Positions 22,001 to 26,841 of a DNA stretch of 30,494 nt are shown piece after piece. The translations under genes and the position numbers were made by a program. The notes below the pieces were generated by a model. It searched no databases and was not told where the DNA came from. It was given only the letters and a program-made list of their open reading frames with translations. Within the stretch, counting starts at the first letter, position 1. Every line of letters begins with the position of its first letter. Origin of the DNA: Saccoglossus kowalevskii (lineage: Eukaryota > Hemichordata > Enteropneusta > Harrimaniidae); assembly GCF_000003605.2 (NCBI RefSeq), contig NW_003156741.1, forward strand, positions 54,075-84,568, given 5' to 3'.

Positions 22001-22955
22001 GCTCCATTAGAATCACATCTCCAATAGAAATGCATAAAAAACAAAAATCACATTTTCTGAATCATTAAGATATTAATTATTTTGACCATAAACACACCTC
22101 TAATTAGTCACGTAAGTGCATATGCTACTAATAGAGCAAATAAAGTGAAAACTTATTTTCATGACTCAACCCACAACATGATTTGAAATTTACATCCCAA
22201 AACACACACTTATTTTAATAGTATCATCTTTAGACAATTGTTTTCAACACTTTTGATGTTTGGTTTCACAGGCAGTATTATTCGATGTATGCGGCGATTG
22301 GAAGAACTCCTTCGTGAGATGTGTCAGGCTGCCAAGGCAATCGGTAATACAGACCTTGAGAACAAGTTTGCCGAAGGTAAGTTGACACCCCTGCTAGCGC
22401 AATGGTTTATTACCACAGAGTGCATGGTTCCAGTCAAGCTTCATGCAAAATCATCTCTGTTATAGGGCTCTCAATGCTGAACACATCTACAGGTTAAATT
22501 GAACACCTGTGTAAAAAAAAATGTTGCGTCTGTGCTGTCAATACTATAACTGGCTTCAATTTCTCAAGATAAATTTTCAGTAATTTGGGGAAAATCAGTC
22601 AAAGTTTCTGATAATTAGGACATTTTGTAGCAGTGAAAATTAAGTGGTTCACAGTATTTTGTGTTGACATAGCAACTGGCTCTGTATTCAGTGACATGCC
22701 TTGATGGGTACGCCTTTCTATCATAATCTTGGAGTATAATTTCAGCTACCTGTGAATAAATAAAGCCTAAACCATAACACAATACCTGCTGGGAATTGGG
22801 AACACAAATGGAAAATTGAATGTTCCTTTGTTTTACTGATTATTTCCTTTTAAATTCTGAGAGACCAAATTAACCTGTTTTCTTATCTTTACTTTTTTTC
22901 AGGCATCACAAAAATCAAGAGAGACATAGTATTCGCAGCAAGTCTATACTTATAA
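6911..22955 (+). CDS. MTREX: Exosome RNA helicase MTR4 (Ski2-like DExH), complete, 21 coding exons
   Basis: The 21 exons join in frame to 3093 bases, 1030 aa (human about 1042). MTR4 is the nuclear 3'-to-5' RNA helicase of the TRAMP, NEXT and PAXT assemblies that feeds RNA to the exosome. The start [16 protein letters not shown] matches the human N-terminus. Motifs by residue: Walker A AHTSAGKT 147-154, DEIH 238-241, SAT 269-271, [14 protein letters not shown] 470-483 (motif V), QMSGRAGR 507-514 (motif VI). An arch/KOW insertion (about 565-790) carries [14 protein letters not shown] and [10 protein letters not shown]. The DSHCT C-terminal domain (about 850-1030) ends [17 protein letters not shown]2 is excluded by the MTR4-type N-terminus and arch. 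No catalytic residue is missing. The N-terminal tail before the helicase core looks about 17 residues shorter than in human. Introns are 148 to 1508 bases. Confidence 0.97.
7006..8513 (+). other. MTR4 intron 1
   Basis: The longest MTR4 intron (1508 bases). It holds four AACAG units at about 7090-7111 and copy 2 of the 311-bp repeat (7838-8148). An A-rich stretch lies near 7625-7675. First introns often carry regulatory elements, but none is recognisable. Confidence 0.8.
7838..8148 (+). repeat. 311-bp dispersed repeat, copy 2
   Basis: Same length and orientation as 335-645. Termini CAGGGATTTTTTT and AAAAACCCCTG form a short inverted repeat. No clear target duplication and no coding capacity. 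Confidence 0.75.
8514..8648 (+). CDS. MTREX: MTR4 coding exon 2
   Basis: It encodes the poorly conserved N-terminal linker, including [20 protein letters not shown], a possible basic nuclear-localisation segment. Two in-frame acceptors, TTTCAG at 8513 and TAG at 8516, would differ by one codon (NAGNAG-like); the first has the better context. The donor is GTAAGT. Confidence 0.85.
8649..9090 (+). other. MTR4 intron 2
   Basis: A GTAAGT...TTTAG intron of 442 bases. I see no repeat or RNA gene in it. The branch and tract region ends in a strong TTTCTTTTTTTCC run. Confidence 0.85.
9091..9220 (+). CDS. MTREX: MTR4 coding exon 3
   Basis: It encodes [20 protein letters not shown] through GKKAAK, the conserved strand-rich segment just before the first RecA domain. 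It enters with one base of a split Asn codon and leaves in phase 0. Confidence 0.95.
9221..9625 (+). other. MTR4 intron 3
   Basis: 405 AT-rich bases, GTAACT...TAG. No repeat or gene recognised; antisense frames across it run into exon 4 and are shadows. Confidence 0.85.
9626..9738 (+). CDS. MTREX: MTR4 coding exon 4 (Walker A)
   Basis: It encodes [20 protein letters not shown], which includes the Q-motif-like segment, then motif I AHTSAGKT with the nucleotide-binding Lys153 and Thr154. It ends with two bases of a Glu codon. Confidence 0.97.
9975..10149 (+). CDS. MTREX: MTR4 coding exon 5
   Basis: It encodes [20 protein letters not shown], then [38 protein letters not shown]. These are motifs Ia, Ib and the T-G-D region of Ski2-like helicases. 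The preceding intron 4 (9739-9974) is 236 bases and plain. Confidence 0.97.
10150..10579 (+). other. MTR4 intron 5
   Basis: 430 bases. Two loosely similar segments, AACCTGATAAGGTTT (about 10175) and AACCTGATAAGATTT (about 10307), hint at a decayed duplication. Nothing else seen. Confidence 0.8.
10580..10670 (+). CDS. MTREX: MTR4 coding exon 6 (DEIH box)
   Basis: It encodes [20 protein letters not shown], then [10 protein letters not shown]. Asp238-Glu239 of DEIH is the catalytic Walker B pair. The donor is AAAG|GTATGC. A read-through frame past the donor ends in a stop within 100 bases. Intron 6 (10671-10818) is 148 bases, the shortest complete MTR4 intron except for intron 12-size peers. 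Confidence 0.96.
10819..10943 (+). CDS. MTREX: MTR4 coding exon 7 (SAT motif)
   Basis: It encodes [45 protein letters not shown] (269-271) is helicase motif III. It leaves in phase 0. Confidence 0.97.
11021..11234. mobile_element. Foldback element with 40-bp terminal inverted repeats
   Basis: The left arm (11021-11060) runs GTACTGTGAAATACTTTATT to GGAATTAATTTTCG. The right arm (11195-11234) is its reverse complement with a few mismatches. The 134-base centre has no coding capacity. Arm-like sequences (ACTGTAAAATACTTT, TTTTACAGTA) recur near 3628, 13370 and 24437, so this is a family. It may be a MITE; class unassigned. Confidence 0.8.
11277..11569. mobile_element. Foldback element with ATTTTCCGTAC termini
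   Basis: ATTTTCCGTAC at 11277-11287 is exactly inverted at 11559-11569 (GTACGGAAAAT). The interior is richer in G+C than the intron around it and has no long frame. Only one copy is seen in this window, so mobility is inferred. Confidence 0.6.
11693..11791 (+). CDS. MTREX: MTR4 coding exon 8
   Basis: It encodes [33 protein letters not shown], the conserved linker between the two RecA domains. It has 33 codons, phase 0 at both ends. Confidence 0.97.
11792..12781 (+). other. MTR4 intron 8
   Basis: 990 bases. It holds a run of C followed by pyrimidines at 12293-12310 and copy 1 of the TTAA-flanked repeat family (12533-12697). Confidence 0.8.
12533..12697 (+). mobile_element. TTAA-flanked MITE-like repeat, copy 1
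   Basis: It runs from TTAAAGCGAGGGAG to ATCCCGCTTTAA. The ends are imperfect inverted repeats (CACCTGCACATG against the mirrored CATGTGCAGGTG-like sequence) and TTAA lies at both edges, the target site used by piggyBac-type elements. Internal landmark TGTCATTGTTTACAAACAAG is shared with the copies at 18268-18428 and 20852-21007. No coding capacity. Confidence 0.75.
12782..13102 (+). CDS. MTREX: MTR4 coding exon 9 (largest exon)
   Basis: It has 107 codons, phase 0 at both ends. It encodes [20 protein letters not shown], the Lys/Arg/Gly stretch [12 protein letters not shown], and the start of RecA2 including [20 protein letters not shown] (motif IV area) and [15 protein letters not shown]. Compared with the human protein as I recall it, about three extra residues (ALR) sit before GRKGG. 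Confidence 0.97.
13103..13781 (+). other. MTR4 intron 9
   Basis: 679 bases. From about 13165 to 13378 lies a decayed foldback-like sequence beginning TACTGTAAATGCATTAATCA and ending near TTTTACAGTA, related to the 11021-11234 family. Short overlapping frames at 13445-13698 have no conserved motif. Confidence 0.65.
13782..13994 (+). CDS. MTREX: MTR4 coding exon 10 (motifs IVa-V)
   Basis: It has 71 codons, phase 0 at both ends. It encodes [58 protein letters not shown] and KFDGKDFRW, all near-identical to other animal MTR4. The donor is TGG|GTAGGT. Confidence 0.97.
13995..14915 (+). other. MTR4 intron 10
   Basis: 921 bases. The notable element is a G-rich tract on the sense strand at 14474-14493. 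The rest is AT-rich with TG and TA repeats. A minus-strand frame at 14256-14444 has no known motif. Confidence 0.8.
14474..14493 (+). other. Potential G-quadruplex tract
   Basis: Runs of six, three and nine G separated by single A bases satisfy a four-run G-quadruplex pattern in both DNA and pre-mRNA. Whether it folds is not shown. Confidence 0.5.
14916..15041 (+). CDS. MTREX: MTR4 coding exon 11 (motif VI)
   Basis: It encodes [42 protein letters not shown]. The QxxGRAGR motif with its arginine finger is intact. 42 codons, phase 0 at both ends. Confidence 0.97.
15042..15647 (+). other. MTR4 intron 11
   Basis: 606 bases, more than half repeat: a segment like 836-928 at 15238-15331, followed by units like those in 27284-27830 and ending in AACAGCGGAGCT (15541-15552). 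Confidence 0.75.
15238..15552 (+). repeat. Composite dispersed repeat related to 27194-27818
   Basis: 15238-15331 resembles 836-928. From about 15336 it matches the tandem units at 27440-27818 (ATGTGGACCTCTCTCAGATT, GTGATATTTTTGAATTCTTG) and ends with the same AACAGCGGAGCTATCTCAGC terminus. The left AGCTCCGCTGTT arm seen at 27194 is missing here, so this copy is truncated or fused. Confidence 0.7.
15648..15798 (+). CDS. MTREX: MTR4 coding exon 12
   Basis: It encodes [50 protein letters not shown], the winged-helix region and the base of the arch. It leaves with one base of a split Lys codon; the following intron 12 (15799-15952) is 154 bases. Confidence 0.97.
15953..16125 (+). CDS. MTREX: MTR4 coding exon 13 (arch stalk)
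   Basis: It encodes [40 protein letters not shown] and [14 protein letters not shown]. The Leu/Lys/Glu-rich part fits the helical arm of the arch. It ends at the entry to the KOW fold. Confidence 0.96.
16126..16774 (+). other. MTR4 intron 13
   Basis: 649 bases. A short GT run lies at about 16207-16219. Two loosely similar segments near 16430 and 16570 share AAGATGGCTGAC. No gene recognised. Confidence 0.75.
16775..17083 (+). CDS. MTREX: MTR4 coding exon 14 (KOW/arch)
   Basis: It has 103 codons, phase 0. It encodes [20 protein letters not shown], a variable loop ([11 protein letters not shown]), [40 protein letters not shown] and [20 protein letters not shown]. The KOW domain binds RNA and adaptor proteins in characterised MTR4. 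The loop is the least conserved part. Confidence 0.96.
17084..18141 (+). other. MTR4 intron 14
   Basis: 1058 bases. It contains a perfect palindrome at 17732-17757. Other short inverted segments (GGTTGCTCA near 17342 and its complement near 17974) are not symmetric about it. No coding content. Confidence 0.75.
17732..17757. repeat. Perfect 12-bp-arm inverted repeat
   Basis: AAATATAGTTGT, two C bases, then ACAACTATATTT. Arms match without mismatch, so this can form a short hairpin. It is not followed by a T-run and lies in an intron, so it is not a terminator. Confidence 0.7.
18142..18234 (+). CDS. MTREX: MTR4 coding exon 15
   Basis: It encodes [31 protein letters not shown], the end of the arch. 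31 codons, phase 0 at both ends. Confidence 0.97.
18268..18428 (+). mobile_element. TTAA-flanked MITE-like repeat, copy 2
   Basis: It matches copy 1 internally (GTCATTATTTACAAACAAGT, CCCATGAGCCTTTG, GCGCAGGTGACGATCCTCTC) and ends CGCTTTAA. The left edge has decayed and lacks TTAA, so the start is approximate. Same orientation as the other copies. Confidence 0.7.
18511..18860 (+). repeat. Imperfect direct duplication within intron 15
   Basis: CCATTGCTGTTATTAAACG at 18515 recurs at 18792, followed in both by CAGT.GTCATTGTGGT and GATTTGTGTCAATAA. A second pair, AAAATGGCCAA.TGGCAGCCATTTT, occurs near 18615 and 18747 and is itself partly palindromic. The spacings differ (277 and about 131 bases), so it is not a simple tandem. 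Confidence 0.6.
19289..19384 (+). CDS. MTREX: MTR4 coding exon 16
   Basis: It encodes [32 protein letters not shown], at the arch to DSHCT junction. 32 codons, phase 0 at both ends. Confidence 0.97.
19385..19742 (+). other. MTR4 intron 16
   Basis: 358 AT-rich bases, GTATGT...TGTAG. No repeat or RNA gene recognised. Confidence 0.85.
19743..19906 (+). CDS. MTREX: MTR4 coding exon 17
   Basis: It encodes [40 protein letters not shown] and [14 protein letters not shown]. The Lys/Glu helix leads into the DSHCT domain. It ends with two bases of a Ser codon. Confidence 0.97.
19907..20255 (+). other. MTR4 intron 17
   Basis: 349 bases. From about 20046 to 20100 lies half of the TATTTGCTC element (TTTGCTCTATTAGTAATGCA, GAGGTGTTTCTATGGTCAA). 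Confidence 0.7.
20256..20418 (+). CDS. MTREX: MTR4 coding exon 18
   Basis: It encodes [40 protein letters not shown] and [14 protein letters not shown], core helices of the DSHCT (ratchet) domain. It leaves in phase 0. Confidence 0.97.
20419..21085 (+). other. MTR4 intron 18
   Basis: 667 bases. It contains copy 3 of the TTAA family (20852-21007). Just after it, AGTACTTCCTGTTTGT occurs twice in tandem at about 21040-21073. Confidence 0.75.
20852..21007 (+). mobile_element. TTAA-flanked MITE-like repeat, copy 3
   Basis: TTAA lies at both edges (20852-20855, 21004-21007). The ends, TTAAAGCAGGGGAGTCGTC and GACCCTCTCGCTTTAA, are imperfect inverses. Interior CACCTGCACATG, TGTCATTGTTTACAAACAAG and TGTCTACCCATGAGCC match copies 1 and 2. 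Confidence 0.78.
21086..21248 (+). CDS. MTREX: MTR4 coding exon 19
   Basis: It encodes [40 protein letters not shown] and [19 protein letters not shown] domain. It ends with one base of a Gly codon. Confidence 0.97.
21627..21920. mobile_element. Second TTAA-flanked foldback element
   Basis: TTAA at both edges. The left end TTAAAGGTCTGCAGTTGTCG and the inverted right end (TTAAAAGGCGGTAGTCATCG) are imperfect inverses. It is GC-richer than its surroundings and lacks a coding frame. It shares the TTAAA start but not the interior of the 12533-12697 family. A piggyBac-type origin is inferred. Confidence 0.6.
21996..22142. mobile_element. Small foldback element with TATTTGCTC termini
   Basis: TATTTGCTCCATTAG (21996-22010) is inverted at 22128-22142 with one mismatch, giving a 147-bp element. 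Related half copies lie near 3297-3355 and 20046-20100, sharing TTTGCTCTATTAGTA and GTTTCTATGGTCAA. No coding capacity. Confidence 0.7.
22272..22376 (+). CDS. MTREX: MTR4 coding exon 20
   Basis: It encodes [34 protein letters not shown], near-identical to other animal MTR4. It begins with two and ends with one base of split Gly codons. Confidence 0.97.
22377..22902 (+). other. MTR4 intron 20
   Basis: 526 bases. Between about 22550 and 22662 lies a decayed sequence like the foldback arm family (TGAAAATTAAGTGGTTCACAGTA at its end). The acceptor has a strong T-tract. Confidence 0.65.
22903..22955 (+). CDS. MTREX: MTR4 coding exon 21 with stop
   Basis: The acceptor is TTTTTTTCAG|GC. It encodes [16 protein letters not shown] and TAA at 22953-22955, the invariant MTR4 C-terminus. 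Confidence 0.97.
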
Positions 22956-24030
22956 TCTGGGAAGAAGCCGTCTATTGATTAATAATGTGAATAAAGCAAT
23001 CATTCCATTAGCCTGACACGTGCTTTCTACAAACTTTGTTACCTTCATATACAGTTATAATGTATTCATTATGTTTTGCTTTTGGGATAAGTTTGGATGA
23101 CTTGAACATGCATCATGCTAAAATAAAAACACCATGTGTGATTGCTAGGTATGCATTATCTGTATTTGTGTTTAATATTCATATTTAAATGCTGGATTAA
23201 GTTTTATTGCCACCTAAAATATTGTTTTTGTCTTGTTCAAAATTTACAAATTTAAAGCATGTGCTCCCTCTAGTGGTGAAAATTGTCTCTGATTTGAATC
23301 GGGACAATGTTCACAGGGTTGATTTGTTTAGATTTGTGTTCATCTACCAACAAAAATAGTTTTTCATTCAATATTTAAAACAACAACATCGTAACCAGAG
23401 TTGTCTTTCTGACATTGTCATATTCGCTAGGCACCTTAATGGAAATTTGTATTTTATATTTTACTCTATCATAGAACAAAATGCCTTAGTGTGTTGAAGC
23501 AAGAAGTGTTTTTTTACTTTACAATGAATCACAATGCAATGCTTATGTCATTTTGCAACATTCAACAAAAGTATTTTAAAATTAATAACATTCTACCAGT
23601 GAATTATGCCAAATTGTGACTCAATGAACAAACCAAAGTTTTCATGACAATGTAATAGCTTACAACATGCTTCTACTGTCATATGAATTGATTTACTACC
23701 ATATGTAAAACTTTAATTTTAGTTGGGAGGGGGGCACTTATGCCAAGAAGACCTGTTTCTCTTGTTGACAATGCAGTTATAATCTTTGTACATTTCACTT
23801 AGATTTTCTTAGTGTAAAGAGATTATGGATGAGTGTTCTAATGAATGAATGTTTATCTGTGCATTTGTTTTGAATTTTATTGAAAGGGATAGGGGAATGG
23901 GTTGCATTGTGTTTATTGAGAGTGTGATCCTACTTATGTCTCTGATCGTTGTAACGATGTACAGATACAGGTCAATTTGTTTTAACTTTTTGTTCTGATA
24001 TTTTTGAATAAAACTCTTTTTTTAAACATT
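22956..24030 (+). other. MTR4 3' UTR (inferred)
   Basis: There is no coding content. AATAAA occurs at 22990-22995 (35 bases after the stop), 23122-23127 and 24007-24012. The last is followed by a T- and TG-rich stretch and is the best-looking site. Transcript data would be needed to choose. Confidence 0.5.
24007..24012 (+). terminator. Candidate main polyadenylation signal of MTR4
   Basis: AATAAA in GAATAAAACTC followed by TTTTTTT and, about 40 bases on, TTTATGTCTGTTTTTGTG, a typical downstream U/GU-rich element. Confidence 0.45.
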
Positions 24031-24754
24031 GCCACTATGAGGAGTCTTTATGTCTGTTTTTGTGACTATTGTAAAGGGGTTAATTTTGCTTATTTCGCTG
24101 ACTGGAAAATGCGCTAAATTTAAACCCAGTGAATATGTAAAATTTACCATAGAACACATTATCTAAATGATAAAACCGAGAATTTAAAACCCACTGAATA
24201 TGCCTGAAACAACAAATCAGCGAAATTTGAATCCAGTGAAAATTATTCATTTTACAGAAATAAATGAAGGGCCCAATAAACTCAGTCTCCATATCTTCGA
24301 GTTGTATGGCTTAACTACGGGGATAAAAGTCCTGTAATTTGAGCATACATGCTCAGGGTTGAAGCAGGAAGTGAAATGGGTTAATTATAGATATAGACTA
24401 CAGTATTACCGCAAATAAGAATTATGGCAAGTGTTACTGTAAAATACTTTGAATTAATTTTCACTGGAATGATTTAGTGAAAAAATAAGAATTTCCAGCG
24501 AATGTAGCGAATTTATAATACTAGAATTGCCCATGGCAAAATGAAAATTGATCTTTTGTGCATGCCAGGTTGACCATGGTCTGATAGTTAAACCCATTTT
24601 AAATGTTATTTCGGTTCATAAAAAAAATACCACATTCTCAAAACATAAAAAGGATGTTCTTGTGGCTGCTGCACAATTTGGTTTGCTGATATTCAGTACT
24701 TGAGAATCCAATTAAAACTGATTAAAAATTGAGAGTTAAAAAAGACTTTCTCCC

Positions 24755-24794
24755 AGCTCAGACTACCGTGTAATATTCTATATTAGTCTGAGCT
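24755..24794. repeat. Inverted repeat, 11-bp perfect arms
   Basis: AGCTCAGACTA at 24755-24765 is inverted exactly at 24784-24794, with an 18-base loop. A related TAGTCTGAGC string lies at about 29915. Confidence 0.65.
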
Positions 24795-24997
24795 CCCAGT
24801 GATGTATAAAAGAAAGGCATTAATATATTGCCGTTGGCGGCGTTATTACTGAGGTTGCAAGATGATTGGAAATGTTTCGTTTAATTTACACGAACTGCGT
24901 CCATTTAAAAATGTATATAGATACCGTCAATACATTTATGAAATTTTATTCAACAAGTTTGTCTGGGTTCAGCGTTTTCTCTACCTTTCGGTAAGCA

Positions 24998-25058
24998 TGA
25001 CGTCACTGTGTAATAGGACCGCAAAACTGTGACGTACCACGCATGTCCGCCATTTTGG
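24998..25058. promoter_or_regulatory. CRE and YY1-type motif cluster, possible promoter
   Basis: A full CRE palindrome TGACGTCA (24998-25005), a half CRE TGACGTA (25030-25036) and CCGCCATTTTGG (25047-25058), which reads as a YY1-type ATGGCGG-like motif on the minus strand, lie within 61 bases. This could be the promoter of gene 3 or of an unseen minus-strand transcript. Function is inferred. Confidence 0.3.
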
Positions 25059-26218
25059 ATAATTTGGGCTCTGGGCAGTTTTGGGTTTTCGTGAAAATAG
25101 TTTATTTTCATCTACTTGGTATCACACGTACCAGTAATATTTATATAGGTCAGGGATATAGGTAGTCTTACACATTTGTTATCAATATGTTGGAGCCAAT
25201 ATTGAGGTAAGAAACTCCACCTACACGGTCATGTGTAACAAAACCGACGACCTCGGTTAGCTGCCATTAGTTTGTTTATGTTGACATGGTAATAGGGACA
25301 GCTGTGGGATCAACTTTTCTTCGCTGATTTCGTCTTGTAGCTTTCACAAATTTCAAGCTATTGATGCTTGACTATCTAAGTATGGTTGCTTGTCCACGTC
25401 TAGCAGGAAATATTGCTTAGAAATGATAAAAAAAGGTCCGAAATTACTGCTACCACGATATATGCAGGGGTCCTGCACTGAATGAATTTACTATAAATCA
25501 TTTCGGAGCAATATTTTCTACTTAGACAGCCAGCCGCATACTTAGGTCGTCACACGATATGAATAGGTTTGTTTCCTATATGCTCAGCGATTTATGTTTG
25601 TTTTATTAACATTATGATGCATGGTGGGTTCAACCACAGTCGCCTGTAGTGTAAAATGTATTGAAATGTATCACAAGCGTGGCCGTATCATTGCCATAAA
25701 ATCATCCATATTGTGTAATAATTTGATCTTCGACATTTGATCCTTGCCGGTGTATGGATCAGTTACACAAACAGCAAGTATCATAAAAACCCAAACGTTA
25801 TTCTTGAGGCGTAGATGATGTGATCAAGCAGGACATCTGTGGTGTACAATAAACTGTTCATACAACTGAAACAAACAATATAAACACAAACAAAATATTT
25901 ATTATTTAAAAGCAAAATTTGATTGGACTGAACTGTAATTATTATGCTATATTAAATTTGCAGTCATGCTTAAATGACAAAAATCTGCATGTTGCTTCTG
26001 ACGTGTGCTACTAAGCCATCACATTCTTAGTAATATATCTGTAATAAAACAAGCAAACGATTGTCAATGACCACAATGATCAGATCTGAATGGTATAACA
26101 TGAACATCAACAAGATGGCTTAACAAACTTACGTATGCACGCTAAGTGTGTGCACTGTTTGTTGTCTGGATTTTTGTGTGCGTACTGGGTGAGTTAGTAG
26201 TGGACTTTGGATAAATAA

Positions 26219-26314
26219 ACTTGTGGGACGAATCAACATGGGACAAATCAACTTGGGACAAATCGACTTGCGGCTGAATCAACTTGGGACAAATGTGTTT
26301 TGGGATGAATCAAC
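26219..26314. repeat. 15-bp minisatellite, about six units
   Basis: Units of 15-17 bases resemble ACTTGGGACAAATCA with substitutions (GGGACGAATCA, CGGCTGAATCA, GGGATGAATCA). The array lies about 370 bases before the gene 3 start codon. Confidence 0.7.
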
Positions 26315-26685
26315 GCCCACCATGTTGCCAGTACGCTATGCCTCTGTCTTTAGAAATTAAACACGTATGGAGACACAACCAATTTCTGCATGTAGTATAA
26401 TCCAAAAGAGGAATTAAAGCATGGCTACAAGAACATTTGACTATTTGTGGTATACCCAACTTTCACTTATTTGAAATTTGTGTGTTTATTTGCCAGATTA
26501 AATGAAATAGAAATTCACTTCTTTGTTTTCATGCACAGTGTCAAACATGGTGTGTAACCCAAGCAGAAATGGTGTGCATGGTATAAGGTAAATGCAAAAG
26601 ATTTAACACTTTATCGTCCATGACCTAGTATGTGTTGGTAGTTTCAAAATCAAACACTTTTTTTTGCTGTGGACATTCTACGGCA

Positions 26686-26841
26686 ATGAGCGACATACCA
26701 CCGTATGACCTTCAGGCATATCAGCCTCCTCCATCACTATGGAAACTAGTTGAAGAAAATGTATCTCCTGAAGAACGGGAAGAAATTCAAGAAATTCTTG
26801 GTGATAGTTTGATTGAACAAAGTTTAGAACTTCATTCTGAG
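26686..26841 (+). CDS. CCDC24: CCDC24-like coding exon 1
   Basis: 52 codons ending GAG|GTGAGT, phase 0. The ATG at 26686 (GGCAATGAG) is chosen because the frame upstream reaches a stop without another ATG and conservation starts shortly after it. Confidence 0.75.

Larger units (their letters stand above)
21249..22271 (+). other. MTR4 intron 19
   Basis: 1023 bases. It holds two inverted-repeat elements, 21627-21920 and 21996-22142. The first 370 bases are plain AT-rich sequence. Confidence 0.75.
24031..26685. other. Intergenic sequence between MTR4 and the third gene
   Basis: No exon is recognised. It holds decayed foldback-arm sequences (about 24070-24265 and 24430-24520), a hairpin (24755-24794), a CRE/YY1-type cluster (24998-25058) and a 15-bp minisatellite (26219-26314). 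A 5' non-coding exon of gene 3 could lie here but cannot be defined. Confidence 0.6.

Noticed and set aside
7006..22902. Intronic snoRNA or other small RNA genes in MTR4
   Set aside because: Scattered box-like words (TGATGA, CTGA) occur, but I found no convincing pairing of C and D boxes with terminal stems; a dedicated covariance search would be needed.
26632..26685. Extension of the CCDC24-like protein upstream of ATG 26686
   Set aside because: The open frame upstream has no ATG, is not conserved-looking, and would need a GTG start.
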